Notes: generated by a model not told the origin, from the letters alone. A DNA stretch of 64,000 bases from Tindallia californiensis (GCF_900107405.1 NZ_FNPV01000011.1:1-64000); one strand, 5' to 3'; positions 10,178 through 20,996 are shown, counted from the first letter of the stretch. Numbers and translations: made by a program.

Positions 10178-11452
10178 TTGCTTGAAACCCTGAGAAATGC
10201 CTGGAAAATCCCAGACCTGCGAAAGAAAATGACATTTACAATGCTGATGTTAATGATTTTCCGACTCGGGGCCGTTATTCCGGTACCGGGAGTTAACATT
10301 GACTATGTTAGGAACATTGTTGAAAACGCAGGTCTCTTATCCATGTTTGACATGTTCTCTGGTGGCGCTTTTGGGAATATGACGATTTTTGCACTTAGTA
10401 TTACGCCTTATATCACAGCGTCCATTATTATGCAACTTTTGACGATTGCTATTCCAGCTTTGGAAGAATTATCGAAGGAAGGCGAAGAAGGGCGAAAAAA
10501 AATTGCACAATATATCCGATATGGAACAGTGATTTTAGCTTTCATACAAGCTACTGGCATCAGTGTGGGCTTGTTTAGAGGAGCTTTAATTCAAAGAGAT
10601 ACATTTAGTATTATTGTTGTTGTTTTAACATTAACAGCTGGTACAGCTTTCTTGATGTGGCTGGGTGAACAAATAACTGAGCATGGTATTGGTAATGGGA
10701 TCTCTCTCCTTATTTTTGCAGGAATTGTTTCCGGGATACCAGATGGCTTATATAGAACCTTCATGCTGACTAGCCAAGGAGAAATTCATATTATTTCTCT
10801 TGTCATATTTGCTGTTATTGCTCTATTGATTGTAGCTGGTGTTGTTGCTATTCAGGAAGGTCAGCGAAGAATACCAGTGCAATATGCAAAAAGAGTGGTA
10901 GGCAGAAAAATGTATGGGGGGCAAAGCACGCATATTCCGTTAAAGGTGAACCAAGCAGGAGTTATACCAGTAATATTTGCAATGTCGATTTTGGCATTTC
11001 CTCAAACAATAGCCTTCTTTGTCGGAGAAACTAGCGGGTTTGCCAGATTTGTTGAAAGATGGCTTTCGCCTGCAGGGAGTCCTGGTGTTTACGTATATGC
11101 GATATTGACAGCGACACTAATTATATTCTTTACGTATTTTTATACAGCTGTGACTTTTAACCCTGTTGAAATTGCTTCTAATATGAAGAAAAATGGTGGT
11201 TTTATACCGGGGATAAGACCTGGAAAACCAACGTCAGACTATTTAGGTAAAGTACTCAATAGAATCACCTTAGCAGGTGCTGTATTCTTAGCCTTTATTG
11301 CGATGATGCCAATGATTGTTTTGAATCTGACAGGTATGCCTGTTGCTTTTGGAGGAACAGCATTACTAATCGTTGTAGGGGTAGCCTTGGAAACAGTAAA
11401 ACAAATTGAATCACAAATGATGATGAGGCACTATCAAGGATTCCTTAAGTAA
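10178..11452 (+). CDS. secY: Preprotein translocase subunit SecY
   Basis: 424 residues, about ten hydrophobic helices. Family marks include RLGAVIPVPG in helix 1, the plug-like LSMFDMFSGGAFGNMTIFALSI, the GIGNGISLLIF block and the cytosolic loop MKKNGGFIPGIRPGKPT. It forms the membrane channel with SecE and SecG for Sec-dependent export. Start is TTG at 10178 with AGAGGTGATTTAA upstream, abutting the rplO stop. The spc position before adk is standard. Confidence 0.98.
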   Translation: MLETLRNAWKIPDLRKKMTFTMLMLMIFRLGAVIPVPGVNIDYVRNIVENAGLLSMFDMFSGGAFGNMTIFALSITPYITASIIMQLLTIAIPALEELSKEGEEGRKKIAQYIRYGTVILAFIQATGISVGLFRGALIQRDTFSIIVVVLTLTAGTAFLMWLGEQITEHGIGNGISLLIFAGIVSGIPDGLYRTFMLTSQGEIHIISLVIFAVIALLIVAGVVAIQEGQRRIPVQYAKRVVGRKMYGGQSTHIPLKVNQAGVIPVIFAMSILAFPQTIAFFVGETSGFARFVERWLSPAGSPGVYVYAILTATLIIFFTYFYTAVTFNPVEIASNMKKNGGFIPGIRPGKPTSDYLGKVLNRITLAGAVFLAFIAMMPMIVLNLTGMPVAFGGTALLIVVGVALETVKQIESQMMMRHYQGFLK

Positions 11453-11517
11453 AAAGCATCTCTAATCATAATGGAAACCAAAATGGTATGACAGGACCTT
11501 GGACAGGAGATGATACG

Positions 11518-12171
11518 ATGAGAATAATTTTGCTAGGACCGCCAAATGCAGGAAAAGGGACACAAGCAAAAAAAATGGTGAAAGACCTTGGAATTCCTCA
11601 AATCTCAACAGGTGATATTTTTAGAAAAAACATTAAAGAAGGAACGCCCCTTGGAGTAAAAGCAAAAAACTACTTGGATGAAGGGCTCTTAGTACCAGAT
11701 GAACTAGTTGTTGAGATTATAAAAGATCGTTTGAACCAAGAGGATTGCAAGGATGGATTTTTGCTAGATGGCTTTCCAAGGACAGTTGTTCAAGCTGAGG
11801 CGTTGGACAACTATCTGGATAGTCACGGTTTGAATTTAGACTTAGTTCTGAATATACATGTTGAAAAAGATGTTCTAATTGAAAGGGCCGTTGGCCGGCG
11901 TGTGTGCAAAAGCTGTGGAGCAACGTATCATATTGAATTTCAACCAGTGAAGGTCGCTGGTGTCTGTGATGCGTGCGGTGGTGAAGTTGCTCAAAGAGAC
12001 GACGACAAAAGAGAGACTGCTGAAAAACGAATTAAAGTGTATTTTGATGAGACAGAGCCATTGATTGAATACTATGAATTGAAAAACTTGCTAATGACAA
12101 TTGATGGTGAGAAAGCTATAGAGATCGTTACCCATAGCATCATGATGGCAGTAAAGGAAATTTCTAAATGA
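11518..12171 (+). CDS. adk: Adenylate kinase (zinc-LID type)
   Basis: 217 residues. P-loop [10 protein letters not shown] at residues 7-16, DGFPRT in the core, and a LID with cysteines at about 130, 133, 150 and 153 (CKSCG and CDACG), the Gram-positive zinc form. It interconverts ATP + AMP and 2 ADP. The ATG at 11518 gives the normal [10 protein letters not shown]-terminus; an earlier in-frame ATG at 11488 would add ten unconserved residues. The stop overlaps the map start (ATGA). Confidence 0.97.
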   Translation: MRIILLGPPNAGKGTQAKKMVKDLGIPQISTGDIFRKNIKEGTPLGVKAKNYLDEGLLVPDELVVEIIKDRLNQEDCKDGFLLDGFPRTVVQAEALDNYLDSHGLNLDLVLNIHVEKDVLIERAVGRRVCKSCGATYHIEFQPVKVAGVCDACGGEVAQRDDDKRETAEKRIKVYFDETEPLIEYYELKNLLMTIDGEKAIEIVTHSIMMAVKEISK

Positions 12172-12914
12172 TTTTTACACGTTCTGAACAAGAATTAATC
12201 CGAATGAGACGAGCAGGAGTCATTGTGGGTGAAGTCCACGAATTAATGAAACAACATGTGAGACCGGGGATCACTACCAGGGAACTGGATGAAATAGCTG
12301 AGGATCATATCAGGAATAGTGGGGCTGAGCCAGCATTTAAGGGGTATGGCGGCTTTCCGGCATCTATTTGTAGCTCCATTAATCATCAAGTAGTCCATGG
12401 AATACCTGGAAATGTTAAACTGACAGACGGTGATATTATAAGCATAGATACTGGTGCTCAGTTGGAAGGCTACTTTTCTGATGCAGCTAAAACCTACCCT
12501 GTTGGCAACATAAGCTCCGATGCTCAAAACCTCATTGACGTAACACGGCAAAGTTTCTATGAAGGACTAAAGTATGTACGAGAAGGTTGTCGATTGTCAG
12601 ATATCTCCCATGCAATACAAACCTATGCTGAAAGTTACGGTTTTTCAGTCGTTAGAAATTATGTAGGACATGGGATTGGAACGGCTATGCATGAAGAACC
12701 TCAGATACCGAACTTTGGCTTACCTGGAAAAGGACCCAGGTTAAGAAAAGGCATGGTGTTGGCGATAGAACCGATGATCAATGCCGGTAGTTACAACGTA
12801 CATGTCTTGCCTGATGGATGGACGGTTGTAACCGATGACGGTTCACTGTCAGCTCATTATGAGCATACCGTGGCCGTAACAGAAAATTTGCCGGAAATTT
12901 TAACAGGTTGTTGA
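12168..12914 (+). CDS. map: Type I methionine aminopeptidase
   Basis: 248 residues. The dinuclear metal ligands of the pita-bread fold are visible: Asp in SIDTGAQ and YFSDAAKT, His in GHGIG, Glu in AIEPMI and in YEHTVAVTE. It removes the initiator Met from nascent cytosolic proteins. ATG overlaps the adk stop. A KOW protein and infA follow. Confidence 0.97.
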   Translation: MIFTRSEQELIRMRRAGVIVGEVHELMKQHVRPGITTRELDEIAEDHIRNSGAEPAFKGYGGFPASICSSINHQVVHGIPGNVKLTDGDIISIDTGAQLEGYFSDAAKTYPVGNISSDAQNLIDVTRQSFYEGLKYVREGCRLSDISHAIQTYAESYGFSVVRNYVGHGIGTAMHEEPQIPNFGLPGKGPRLRKGMVLAIEPMINAGSYNVHVLPDGWTVVTDDGSLSAHYEHTVAVTENLPEILTGC

Positions 12915-12928
12915 TAAGAGGTGAAACT

Positions 12929-13213
12929 GTGAAACAGCAGCAAGTAAGAGTGGGGCAAGTAGTACAGTCTAAAAAAGGTCGTGATCATGGACGGTATTTC
13001 GTCATTATTGATGTTTTAGATCCCGATTACGTATTGCTTGTTGATGGAAAACTTAGAAGACTTGATAAGCCTAAGAAAAAAAAGGTGAAACATTTTAAGG
13101 TCAGCAACCATATCTCGGAAGAAATTAAATGCAGAGTCGAGTCTGACAGTAAGTTAACTAATGCTTTAGTGAGAAAAGAAATAGAAAAGTTAATCGGCAA
13201 TGAGATAGAGTAA
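12929..13213 (+). CDS. KOW domain RNA-binding protein (L14e-like)
   Basis: 94 residues from the GTG at 12929, 6 nt after AGAGGTG. The N-terminus [22 protein letters not shown] is a KOW fold like that of eukaryotic/archaeal L14e; a basic run [10 protein letters not shown] follows. Genes of this kind commonly sit between map and infA in Clostridia and related Firmicutes. The role is presumed ribosome- or RNA-associated but is not defined. A longer ORF from 12908 overlaps the map end and has no better ribosome binding site. Confidence 0.88.
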   Translation: MKQQQVRVGQVVQSKKGRDHGRYFVIIDVLDPDYVLLVDGKLRRLDKPKKKKVKHFKVSNHISEEIKCRVESDSKLTNALVRKEIEKLIGNEIE

Positions 13214-13230
13214 GGAGGGTGAATGGTTGC

Positions 13231-13449
13231 ATGTCAAAAAAAGATGTTATTGAAGTGGAAGGTACTGTTAAAGAAGCCTTACCAAATGCAATGTTTGTTG
13301 TACAGTTAGAAAATGGACATGAGATTTTGGCTCATATTTCTGGCAAACTGAGAATGCACTTTATCAGAATTTTACCGGGAGACCAAGTGACAGTGGAACT
13401 GTCTCCCTACGACCTAAAGCGTGGACGAATCACCTGGCGTAAAAAATAA
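13231..13449 (+). CDS. infA: Translation initiation factor IF-1
   Basis: 72 residues, the standard IF-1 length, with [20 protein letters not shown], the OB-fold core [13 protein letters not shown] and the tail [18 protein letters not shown] at 13231 lies 10-12 nt after AAGGAGGGTG. Confidence 0.97.
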   Translation: MSKKDVIEVEGTVKEALPNAMFVVQLENGHEILAHISGKLRMHFIRILPGDQVTVELSPYDLKRGRITWRKK

Positions 13450-13490
13450 GATCCTGCCACGTGTATGTAATGAATTAAGGAGGGGTTGTT

Positions 13491-13604
13491 TTGAAAGTAC
13501 GAGCTTCCGTAAAACCAATGTGCGAAAAATGTCAGGTGATCCGAAGAAGCGGTAAAGTGATGGTCATCTGCCAAAACACAAAACACAAGCAAAAGCAAGG
13601 ATAA
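13491..13604 (+). CDS. rpmJ: 50S ribosomal protein L36 (zinc form)
   Basis: 37 residues from a TTG start after AAGGAGGGG. Zinc ligands C11, C14, C27 and H32 are all present in the standard spacing (CEKC, ICQNTKH). It closes the infA-rpmJ pair ahead of the alpha operon. Confidence 0.95.
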   Translation: MKVRASVKPMCEKCQVIRRSGKVMVICQNTKHKQKQG

Positions 13605-13730
13605 TAAGGATTTTCAGGGTGCGGCTGAATCAGTAATCCTGATTCCCTGTAAATAGAAACTGGACGCTAGGTCCTTTGAAATCGATGTGAATTTTACTAT
13701 GATTAAAGAAAGCAGGAGGTGTATTGTTTA
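13605..13730 (+). promoter_or_regulatory. Alpha-operon leader upstream of rpsM
   Basis: A 126-bp spacer, the longest gap inside this ribosomal run, contains several short complementary segments (for example GGATTTTCAGG, AATCAGTAATCCTGATT and ACTGGACGCTAGGTCC). Its position fits a regulatory leader of the S13-S11-S4-RpoA-L17 operon, which in some bacteria is controlled by S4. I cannot match it to a defined RNA family. Confidence 0.3.
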
Positions 13731-14099
13731 ATGGCAAGAATTGCTGGTGTGGATTTACCCAGAGATAAACGTGTTGAAGTGGGACTAACCTATATTTTTG
13801 GTATAGGAAGAACAAAGTCAAATGAAATTTTGACAAATACTGGTATCAATCCTGACACAAGAATAAAAGATCTGACAGAAGAAGAAATCAACTCTTTGAG
13901 AAAGAAAATTGATGCTGACTATACAGTTGAAGGTGATCTTCGAAGAGAAGTTTCACTGAATATTAAAAGACTGAAAGAAATTCGTTGCTATCGAGGAATT
14001 AGACATATTAAAGGACTTCCGCTACATGGTCAAAAAACAAAAACCAATGCAAGAACATGTAAAGGTCCGAAAAGAACCGTTGGACGCAAGAAAAAATAG
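13731..14099 (+). CDS. rpsM: 30S ribosomal protein S13
   Basis: 122 residues, [27 protein letters not shown] onward, with [34 protein letters not shown] as the conserved tail in pieces. ATG at 13731 follows AGGAGGTGTATTGTTTA. A frame start at 13719 is within the Shine-Dalgarno region. Confidence 0.97.
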   Translation: MARIAGVDLPRDKRVEVGLTYIFGIGRTKSNEILTNTGINPDTRIKDLTEEEINSLRKKIDADYTVEGDLRREVSLNIKRLKEIRCYRGIRHIKGLPLHGQKTKTNARTCKGPKRTVGRKKK

Positions 14100-14120
14100 G
14101 GTGTAAGGAGGGAAGATTGA

Positions 14121-14519
14121 ATGGCGAAAGCAGTTAGAAAAAAGACTTCAAGAAGAAGAAAAGAAAAGAAGAATATAGAACGTGGTCAGGCGCATATCCA
14201 GTCCACTTTTAATAACTCGATTATTACGCTTACAGATACTAGTGGTAACACTTTAGCCTGGGCTAGCTCTGGTCAGCTTGGATTTAAAGGTTCCAGAAAG
14301 TCAACTCCTTATGCAGCACAAATGGCAGCTGAAGCGGCTGCAAAAACAGCTATGGAGCATGGATTGAAAACGGTAGAAGTATTTGTTCGTGGGCCAGGAT
14401 CAGGAAGAGAAGCGGCAATTCGATCCTTACAGGCAGCTGGACTGGAAGTAAGTATGATTAAGGACGAAACTCCAATTCCACATAATGGTTGCCGTCCACC
14501 TAAAAGAAGACGTGTATAG
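14121..14519 (+). CDS. rpsK: 30S ribosomal protein S11
   Basis: 132 residues. Basic N-terminus, then [33 protein letters not shown] and the C-terminal [17 protein letters not shown], all S11 hallmarks. ATG follows AAGGAGGGAAGATTGA. S11 forms the 30S platform near the E site. Confidence 0.98.
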   Translation: MAKAVRKKTSRRRKEKKNIERGQAHIQSTFNNSIITLTDTSGNTLAWASSGQLGFKGSRKSTPYAAQMAAEAAAKTAMEHGLKTVEVFVRGPGSGREAAIRSLQAAGLEVSMIKDETPIPHNGCRPPKRRRV

Positions 14520-14547
14520 ATTATAATCAAGGAGGTGTATTCATTAA

Positions 14548-15171
14548 ATGGCAAGATATACAGCAGCGGTATGCAGATTATGCCGCAGAGAAGGTATGAA
14601 ATTATACTTAAAAGGCGATCGATGCTATACAGATAAATGTGCGATCAATAAACGTAATATGGCTCCGGGCCAGCATGGTACCAGTCGTAAAAAACTATCA
14701 AACTATGGAATTCAACTTAGAGAAAAACAAAAAGCAAAAAGATTTTACGGAGTGTTGGAAACTCAATTCCGGAACTACTTTGAAATGGCCGATCATCAAA
14801 AAGGAATTACTGGTGAAAATTTGCTAAGAATTCTTGAATCAAGGTTAGATAATGTAGTATACCGTATGGGCCTTGCAGCTTCAAGAGCTCAGGCGAGACA
14901 ATTAGTAGTCCATGGCCATTTTATGGTTAATGGAAGAAAAGTTGATATTCCGTCTTACCTTGTAAAAGTCGGTGATGAAATTATTGTTTCAGAAAGATCC
15001 AAAGGCCTTCCTAAATTCAAGGCACAGATTGAAGAAGCAAAAGGAAACGCTCCGGAATGGTTATCAGTAGACGTTGAAAACCTTCGCGGAAAAGTGGTTT
15101 CTATGCCAAGTCGAGAAGATATTGACCTGCCTATTTCAGAAAACCTTATTGTGGAGCTTTACTCCAAATAA
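14548..15171 (+). CDS. rpsD: 30S ribosomal protein S4
   Basis: 207 residues. Conserved features are [16 protein letters not shown] (two Cys early), [16 protein letters not shown], and the S4 RNA-binding domain [28 protein letters not shown] (in pieces). It is one of the first 16S binders. Here rpsD sits inside the alpha operon between rpsK and rpoA, not alone. Confidence 0.97.
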   Translation: MARYTAAVCRLCRREGMKLYLKGDRCYTDKCAINKRNMAPGQHGTSRKKLSNYGIQLREKQKAKRFYGVLETQFRNYFEMADHQKGITGENLLRILESRLDNVVYRMGLAASRAQARQLVVHGHFMVNGRKVDIPSYLVKVGDEIIVSERSKGLPKFKAQIEEAKGNAPEWLSVDVENLRGKVVSMPSREDIDLPISENLIVELYSK

Positions 15172-15244
15172 TTGAAATACAGGACATGATTGCCCTCAAC
15201 GGTAATAAGGAAACCCGGGGAATCCAAAGGAGGGTCTTATTCGA

Positions 15245-16195
15245 ATGATCGAAATGGAAAAACCGAAAATAGAAATGCTGGAATTGGATGAAAATCAGAA
15301 ATATGGCAAGTTTGTCATTGAGCCACTGGAAAGAGGATATGGTACTACTTTGGGTAATTCCATGAGAAGAATTATGTTATCTTCACTTCCTGGTGCGGCT
15401 GTCACCTCTGTTCATATTGAAGGAATTCTTCATGAGTATGACAATGTAGAAGGTGTTAAAGAAGATGTTACAGAAATTATTCTGAATATCAAAGACCTAT
15501 CGATCAAAGTCCATGGAAATGAAGAAAAAACTCTTCGTATTGAAGCAGAGGGGGAAGGCGCCATTAATGCTGGCGATATCATTGCTGATGCAGATGTGGA
15601 AATTCTAAACCCTGAGATGCATATTGCTACTCTTGCAGAAGGTGCGCGTTTAAATATGGAGATGAATGTATCGCAAGGCAGGGGTTATGTAACGGCAGAA
15701 AACAACAAAACTCCGGGAATGCCGATTGGTGTTATACCGGTGGACTCTATATTTACCCCGGTAAAAAAAGTAAGCTACACGGTAAGTAATACTCGTGTGG
15801 GACAGATGACGGATTATGATAAGCTGGTGATTGAAGTGCACACTAATGCTAGCATAACACCAGAAGAATCGCTTTCGCTTTCGGCTAAAGTGATGACAGA
15901 ACATCTTAATCTTTTTATTAATTTGACGGATCATGTAAATGATGTGGAAATAATGGTACAAAAAGAGGACGATGAAAAAGAAAAAGTCCTTGAAATGACC
16001 ATTGAAGAACTTGATTTATCTGTTCGTTCATACAACTGTTTAAAGCGTGCCGGGATTAATACAGTAGAGGAATTAGCTGAAAAGAACGAAGAAGAAATGA
16101 TGAAAGTTCGTAATCTAGGGAAAAAATCGCTGGAAGAAGTACAGAAAAAACTGATAGCGCTTGGATTGTCATTAAGAGATAAAGAAGAAGTATAA
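15245..16195 (+). CDS. rpoA: RNA polymerase subunit alpha
   Basis: 316 residues. N-terminal domain signature [20 protein letters not shown] at about 20-40, dimerisation core through about residue 230, an acidic linker ([13 protein letters not shown]) and the C-terminal domain [23 protein letters not shown] with [16 protein letters not shown], which binds UP elements and activators. Start ATG at 15245 after AAAGGAGGG; a second ATG three codons on is possible. Confidence 0.98.
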   Translation: MIEMEKPKIEMLELDENQKYGKFVIEPLERGYGTTLGNSMRRIMLSSLPGAAVTSVHIEGILHEYDNVEGVKEDVTEIILNIKDLSIKVHGNEEKTLRIEAEGEGAINAGDIIADADVEILNPEMHIATLAEGARLNMEMNVSQGRGYVTAENNKTPGMPIGVIPVDSIFTPVKKVSYTVSNTRVGQMTDYDKLVIEVHTNASITPEESLSLSAKVMTEHLNLFINLTDHVNDVEIMVQKEDDEKEKVLEMTIEELDLSVRSYNCLKRAGINTVEELAEKNEEEMMKVRNLGKKSLEEVQKKLIALGLSLRDKEEV

Positions 16196-16241
16196 CCAGC
16201 CTTATGATAGATAGCTATCATTAGCAAAGGAGGGAAATCCG

Positions 16242-16583
16242 ATGGCAACATATAGAAAACTTGGAAGAAATAGTGGACACCGGGACTTAATGCTAAGAAA
16301 CCTGGTTACAAGTTTGCTTAAGCATGGCAAGATACAAACTAGCATTACAAGAGCGAAAGAAACAAGAAGATTAGCAGAAAAAATGATTACTCTTGGAAAA
16401 AAAGGGGATCTTCATGCTCGTAGAAAAGCATTAGCCTATATAACAGAAGAAACTGTTGTAAAATCACTTTTCGATGATATAGCACCCAAATACCAGGAAA
16501 GAAACGGTGGTTACACCCGCATCCTGAAGCTTGGCAATAGAAAAGGTGACGGAACTGAAATGGTAATGATTGAAATGGTTTAA
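16242..16583 (+). CDS. rplQ: 50S ribosomal protein L17
   Basis: 113 residues, [20 protein letters not shown] opening and [21 protein letters not shown] near the end, typical of L17. ATG after AAAGGAGGGAAATCCG. It is the last gene of the ribosomal run; a terminator follows. Confidence 0.98.
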   Translation: MATYRKLGRNSGHRDLMLRNLVTSLLKHGKIQTSITRAKETRRLAEKMITLGKKGDLHARRKALAYITEETVVKSLFDDIAPKYQERNGGYTRILKLGNRKGDGTEMVMIEMV

Positions 16584-16594
16584 TAGCCAATCTC

Positions 16595-16627
16595 GGGATT
16601 AAGTTGAAATGCTTAGTCCCTATTTTT
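16595..16627 (+). terminator. Rho-independent terminator after rplQ
   Basis: Stem GGGATTAAG / CTTAGTCCC with one G.U pair and an 8-nt loop, followed by TATTTTTTATTTT, 11 bp after the rplQ stop. It ends the alpha operon before the ECF genes. Confidence 0.85.
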
Positions 16628-16671
16628 TATTTTAGGATTAGTAACATTGAAACCTTAAGGGGTATTAATTT

Positions 16672-17523
16672 ATGGAAAAAGAGCTTATGATGAATGTAGA
16701 AGGTGTAACATTTTTTTATAAAGGGCAGGACACGCAGTTGCTAGCCTTAGATCATATCAATTTATCCATTTCTGAAGGGGAGCATGTTGTCATCATAGGG
16801 CATAATGGCTCGGGAAAATCAACTCTGGCAAAACAAATGAATGCTCTTTTGTTGCCAGATCAAGGAACAGTAATGATTAAAGCCATGGATACACAGGACG
16901 AAAGTCAGCTGTGGAAAATAAGGCAAACAGCGGGGATGGTATTTCAAAATCCGGACAACCAAATTGTTGCGACAATTGTTGAGGAAGACGTTGCCTTTGG
17001 CCCTGAAAACCTGGGAGTTGATCCGCCAGGTATTAGAAAAAGAGTTGATGAATCCTTAAAGGCTGTAGATATGATGGATTTTGCTGCAAAAGCTCCTCAT
17101 TTACTTTCAGGTGGGCAAAAACAACGCATAGCCATTGCCGGGGTTATTGCGATGAAGCCAAATTGTATTATTTTTGACGAGCCTACAGCTATGTTAGATC
17201 CATCTGGTCGGAAAGAAGTTATTAACACAATGAAAAAACTTAATCGAGAAGAAGGAATTACGATTATTCACATCACTCACTTTATGGAAGAAGCTGTTGA
17301 TGCCGGAAGAATTATTGTCATGGAAGAAGGAAAACGAGTGATGGAAGGAGTACCTAAAGAAATATTTGCACAGGTCGACAAGCTGAAAATGTTAGGCCTA
17401 GATGTTCCGCAAATGACTGAATTAGCCCATGAACTGTCTAAATCAGGGATCGATGTGGATAAAAATATATTGACTGTTGAAGAGATGGTGGAGACATTAT
17501 GTCGATTAAAATTGAAAACGTAA
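16672..17523 (+). CDS. ecfA1: Energy-coupling factor transporter ATPase EcfA1
   Basis: 283 residues, ABC ATPase. Walker [10 protein letters not shown] at about residues 43-51, Q-loop VFQNPDNQ, signature [14 protein letters not shown], Walker [13 protein letters not shown] and the H-loop HITHFMEEA. With EcfA2 and EcfT it powers uptake of vitamins and metals by exchangeable S-components encoded elsewhere. The last 25 bases overlap ecfA2. This rplQ-ecfA1-ecfA2-ecfT-truA order is a Firmicutes standard. Confidence 0.95.
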   Translation: MEKELMMNVEGVTFFYKGQDTQLLALDHINLSISEGEHVVIIGHNGSGKSTLAKQMNALLLPDQGTVMIKAMDTQDESQLWKIRQTAGMVFQNPDNQIVATIVEEDVAFGPENLGVDPPGIRKRVDESLKAVDMMDFAAKAPHLLSGGQKQRIAIAGVIAMKPNCIIFDEPTAMLDPSGRKEVINTMKKLNREEGITIIHITHFMEEAVDAGRIIVMEEGKRVMEGVPKEIFAQVDKLKMLGLDVPQMTELAHELSKSGIDVDKNILTVEEMVETLCRLKLKT

Positions 17524-18362
17524 ATCATATCTATAACCCGGGAAGTCCATTCCAAGCTAACGCTCTGTCAAATATTAACCTTGAAATCAAAAAAGGTGAG
17601 TTTGTTGGTCTGATAGGCCACACGGGGTCTGGGAAATCTACGTTAGTACAACACTTAAATGGGCTTTTAAGACCTACTTCTGGAAGTATTTGGATTGATG
17701 ACCAGGATATTACAGCTTCTGGGGTGAAAATGAAAGATATTAGAAAAAAAGTAGGATTAGTATTTCAGTATCCCGAACATCAACTGTTTGAAGAAAGTGT
17801 TTATAAAGACATTGCCTTTGGACCGATAAATCTTGGATTAGCAAGTGAAGAAATAAATGATCGAGTGAAGGAAGCGATGGCGTTAGTCAATCTATCCTTT
17901 GAAGATTTGAAAGACAGATCTCCCTTTGATTTAAGTGGTGGACAGCGAAGAAGAGTGGCTGTTGCAGGGGTTTTAGCCATGAAACCAGAAATACTAATAT
18001 TAGATGAACCTACAGCTAGTTTAGATCCCAGAGGGAGAGACGAAATTCTGGATCAAATACAGTTACTTCACCAAGAGTATCAACAAACAGTTATTCTTGT
18101 TTCTCATAGCATGGAGGATGTTGGACGCTTAGTGGAAAGAATTATCGTAATGGATCAAGGAGAGATTGCTCTTATTGGGAAACCGGGAGATATCTTTGCT
18201 CAATCAGAGAAACTAGAAAAGATGAGCCTAGGAGTGCCACAGATTTCAATGCTGATGAAAAGATTGAACCAAGAAGGACATCAGCTACCAGAAGAACTGT
18301 TTACGGTAGAGGATGCAAAAATGGCTATTTTGAAATGGTTGAGGAGAAAAGATCATGCTTAA
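17499..18362 (+). CDS. ecfA2: Energy-coupling factor transporter ATPase EcfA2
   Basis: 287 residues, the second ABC ATPase of the ECF module: Walker [24 protein letters not shown] at the Q-loop, [14 protein letters not shown] signature, [12 protein letters not shown] Walker B and SHSMED H-loop. It overlaps ecfA1 upstream and ecfT downstream by 8 bp, so the three are coupled. Confidence 0.95.
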   Translation: MSIKIENVNHIYNPGSPFQANALSNINLEIKKGEFVGLIGHTGSGKSTLVQHLNGLLRPTSGSIWIDDQDITASGVKMKDIRKKVGLVFQYPEHQLFEESVYKDIAFGPINLGLASEEINDRVKEAMALVNLSFEDLKDRSPFDLSGGQRRRVAVAGVLAMKPEILILDEPTASLDPRGRDEILDQIQLLHQEYQQTVILVSHSMEDVGRLVERIIVMDQGEIALIGKPGDIFAQSEKLEKMSLGVPQISMLMKRLNQEGHQLPEELFTVEDAKMAILKWLRRKDHA

Positions 18363-19155
18363 AGACATTACGATAGGACAACATTACCCAACAGGATCTG
18401 TTATACATCAATTAGATCCAAGAACGAAAATAATGGGAACCTTTGCTTTTATGGCAGGGTTATTTCTAATACAATCATTTTCAGCCTATATAGCGGTTAT
18501 TTTGCTTCTTGGAACCGTTATTTTAACATCACAAATCCCTTTCAACTATGTTCTAAAGGGATTAAGGCCATTGATGGTACTTATTTTTGTGACTTTTTTT
18601 ATTAATCTTTTTATGACAAGAGGAGAAGCTATCTTAGGAATAGGACCACTAACCATCACAAGAGAAGGGCTTAACCAAGGGGTTTTTATGGCTATGCGGT
18701 TAATTTTCCTTATCGTTGGAACCTCTTTGTTAACCTTAACCACTTCGCCAATTACCTTGACAGATGGAATTGAGCATCTATTAAATCCACTGAGGAGGAT
18801 AGGTGTTCCCGCTCATGAATTAGCTATGATGATGACGATTGCGTTGCGGTTTATACCAACTCTCTTGGAAGAAACAGACAAGATCATGAAAGCTCAAATA
18901 GCTCGAGGTGCAGATTTTGAAAGCGGCAATTTGATGAACCGGGCAAAAAGTTTGGTGCCTTTATTAGTACCTCTGTTTATTAGTTCTTTTCGGCGAGCGG
19001 ATGATTTAGCGATGGCGATGGAAGCTAGATGTTATCGGGGTGGAGAAAATCGTACTCGTCTAAAAGCTCTAAGTTGGAAAAAACGAGATGCGTTAGCGCT
19101 AATGGTAATAGGAGGATATTTTATATTAATGCTTTTATTGCGTTATATGGGATAG
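18355..19155 (+). CDS. ecfT: Energy-coupling factor transporter transmembrane protein EcfT
   Basis: 266 residues, about five to six hydrophobic helices. The two Ala-Arg-Gly-type coupling motifs that dock on the ATPases are visible as [10 protein letters not shown] and [10 protein letters not shown] near the C-terminus. ATG overlaps the ecfA2 stop. No S-component gene is adjacent, which fits a shared (group II) ECF module. Confidence 0.94.
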   Translation: MLKDITIGQHYPTGSVIHQLDPRTKIMGTFAFMAGLFLIQSFSAYIAVILLLGTVILTSQIPFNYVLKGLRPLMVLIFVTFFINLFMTRGEAILGIGPLTITREGLNQGVFMAMRLIFLIVGTSLLTLTTSPITLTDGIEHLLNPLRRIGVPAHELAMMMTIALRFIPTLLEETDKIMKAQIARGADFESGNLMNRAKSLVPLLVPLFISSFRRADDLAMAMEARCYRGGENRTRLKALSWKKRDALALMVIGGYFILMLLLRYMG

Positions 19156-19171
19156 TTGAGGTGTTCGCAAG

Positions 19172-19933
19172 GTGAGAAATCTAAAAATGACAATCGAGTA
19201 CGATGGCACTAATTATTGCGGATGGCAAATCCAGAAAAATGGCAATAGTATTCAATCAGAGATCAACAATGCCCTTAATACTTTGACGGGGCAGAATGTG
19301 ACCATAAATGGAGCTGGCAGAACAGATGCAAAAGTCCATGCTTTAGGACAGACTGCAAATTTTCATATTAGTTGCAGCATACCTACAGAAAAGTTTTCAG
19401 CCGCCTTAAACAGTAAATTACCAAAAGACATTGTTGTAACCAAAACAATTGAAGTGCCAAAGGATTTTCATGCGAGGTTTAGCGCTATTGGCAAACAGTA
19501 CGAGTATAAGATTTACAACCACTTCTGTCGAAGCGCTATTAAGCATAACTATGTATGGTATTTTCCGTCAACTCTAGATATTGAACGGATGAAAGACGCA
19601 TTACAATCTGTGGTAGGCACTCATGATTTTTCTCAGTTTATGGCAAGCGGAAGCGATGTGAAAGAGACAGTGCGCACCATTACACGTGCTGAAATACTTA
19701 GTAATGCAGAAGGAAAAGAGATATCTGTTATTTTTGAAGGTGACGGTTTTTTATATAAGATGGTACGCATGCTAGTAGCAGCAATAATAAAAATCGGGGT
19801 TTATAAGTCATCAAAAGAAGAGCTGGAAGCCAGGCTTTTCTCACAGCAACATTGCCAAAATAAATGGACAGCACCACCGGAAGGTTTGTTTCTCAATGAA
19901 GTGTATTACGATAAAAAAAATATGCATTGTTGA
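19172..19933 (+). CDS. truA: tRNA pseudouridine synthase A
   Basis: 253 residues. N-terminal MTIEYDGTNYCGWQIQ-type start, catalytic Asp in GAGRTDAKVHALGQ (about residue 52), and DGFLYKMVRMLV near the C-terminus. It makes pseudouridine at positions 38-40 of tRNA anticodon arms. Start GTG at 19172 follows TGAGGTGTTCGCAAG. It is 16 bp behind ecfT. Confidence 0.95.
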   Translation: MRNLKMTIEYDGTNYCGWQIQKNGNSIQSEINNALNTLTGQNVTINGAGRTDAKVHALGQTANFHISCSIPTEKFSAALNSKLPKDIVVTKTIEVPKDFHARFSAIGKQYEYKIYNHFCRSAIKHNYVWYFPSTLDIERMKDALQSVVGTHDFSQFMASGSDVKETVRTITRAEILSNAEGKEISVIFEGDGFLYKMVRMLVAAIIKIGVYKSSKEELEARLFSQQHCQNKWTAPPEGLFLNEVYYDKKNMHC

Positions 19934-19943
19934 TAAAATAGTA

Positions 19944-19972
19944 TTGACACATTTGGAACAATAAGATAATAT
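19944..19972 (+). promoter_or_regulatory. rplM-rpsI promoter
   Basis: Perfect -35 TTGACA, 17-bp spacer and -10 TAATAT in the 157-bp gap between truA and rplM. A consensus sigma-A-type promoter for the L13-S9 operon. Confidence 0.85.
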
Positions 19973-19979
19973 GTTAGAG

Positions 19980-20090
19980 TGTGTCTTGCTGATCCCGCCC
20001 CGGGTCAAAGATACCTTTATGAAATTATATAGGACAAGAATCATTTAGAGGATAGAATCGCAATTGTTCTTGCAATAAGGAGGTAATAAA
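19980..20090 (+). promoter_or_regulatory. Ribosomal protein L13 leader RNA (candidate)
   Basis: About 110 nt of transcribed, non-coding sequence between the promoter and rplM. It holds a C/G-rich segment (about 19990-20006) and pairable CAAGAAT/ATTCTTG-type arms near the start codon. Autoregulatory L13 leaders at this position are known in Firmicutes; assignment here is by position and not by a covariance search. Confidence 0.5.
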
Positions 20091-20519
20091 ATGAAATCAT
20101 ATATGGCTAAGCCAAAAGAGGTTGAGCGTAAATGGTATGTCGTAGATGCTGAAGGCAAAACTCTTGGTCGTCTTTCAACACAAATTGCCATGGTTTTGAT
20201 GGGAAAGCACAAACCAGAGTATACTAGTCACATTGATACAGGCGATTACGTTATCGTAATAAACGCTGAAAAGGTAACATTGACCGGTAAAAAACTGGAT
20301 CAGAAATTCCACGTTCGACACACAGGCTACCCAGGTGGTCAAAGAAAAGTATCATTGAGAAACGTACTTGACAAGCATCCTGAACGAGTGATAGAGCATT
20401 CTGTGAAGGGGATGCTTCCTAAGAACCGATTAGGTCGTCAAATGTATAAAAAGCTTAAAGTTTATGCCGGCAGTGAGCATGCACATCAGGCTCAGCAACC
20501 TGAAGCCTTGGAAGTGTAG
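20091..20519 (+). CDS. rplM: 50S ribosomal protein L13
   Basis: 142 residues. Family blocks [45 protein letters not shown] (split) and the [29 protein letters not shown] tail. ATG follows AAGGAGGTAATAAA. Confidence 0.97.
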   Translation: MKSYMAKPKEVERKWYVVDAEGKTLGRLSTQIAMVLMGKHKPEYTSHIDTGDYVIVINAEKVTLTGKKLDQKFHVRHTGYPGGQRKVSLRNVLDKHPERVIEHSVKGMLPKNRLGRQMYKKLKVYAGSEHAHQAQQPEALEV

Positions 20520-20549
20520 AGACTTTTTTCAGAAAGGAGTTTTCGAAAG

Positions 20550-20942
20550 ATGAGTAATGTAGTCTATTGGGGAACCGGACGACGAAAGACATCTGTTGCA
20601 CGAGTTCGATTAGTACCTGGCGATGGTAGAATTATTATTAATGATAAAGATATCAATGAATATCTAAATTACGAAACGTTAAGAGAGCAAGTTAGAAGCC
20701 CGCTTGAAAAAACAAACACACTTAATAAGTACGATGTATTGGCTAGAGTGCATGGTGGCGGTTTTACAGGCCAATCCGGTGCACTAAGACACGGAATTGC
20801 CCGTGCGCTTGTGAAAGCTGATGGCGAATTGAAAGACACACTAAAAAAAGCAGGATATCTTACAAGAGATGCTCGTATGGTTGAGCGGAAAAAATACGGT
20901 CTTAAAAAAGCTCGTAGAGCTCCACAATTCTCGAAAAGATAA
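20550..20942 (+). CDS. rpsI: 30S ribosomal protein S9
   Basis: 130 residues. [17 protein letters not shown] opening, [19 protein letters not shown] in the middle and the basic [10 protein letters not shown]-terminus that touches P-site tRNA. The final codons and the stop lie inside the prophage attachment core (20931-20943), so integration leaves the protein complete while exchanging everything downstream. Confidence 0.98.
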   Translation: MSNVVYWGTGRRKTSVARVRLVPGDGRIIINDKDINEYLNYETLREQVRSPLEKTNTLNKYDVLARVHGGGFTGQSGALRHGIARALVKADGELKDTLKKAGYLTRDARMVERKKYGLKKARRAPQFSKR

Positions 20943-20943
20943 T
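20925..20943 (+). other. attL (3' end of rpsI)
   Basis: CAATTCTCGAAAAGATAAT includes the last rpsI codons and the stop. It matches 57907-57925 at 18 of 19 bases, with an uninterrupted 13-bp core TCGAAAAGATAAT. Similarity stops on both sides, as expected for a recombination core. Confidence 0.85.
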
Positions 20944-20955
20944 AAAAAAAACACT

Positions 20956-20996
20956 GGAAGCCCTCAAATTGTTGAAATTGGGGGCTTCTTATTTTA
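20956..20996 (+). terminator. Phage-supplied terminator behind rpsI
   Basis: GAAGCCC and GGGCTTC arms (20957-20963, 20982-20988) around an AT-rich, partly paired loop, followed by TTATTTTA. It lies on the phage side of attL and substitutes for the host terminator displaced to 57935. Confidence 0.7.

Noticed and set aside
16628-16671. Vitamin riboswitch ahead of the ECF transporter genes
   Set aside because: The gap after the rplQ terminator is about 45 bp, too short for a riboswitch, and the ECF core is shared by many S-components.
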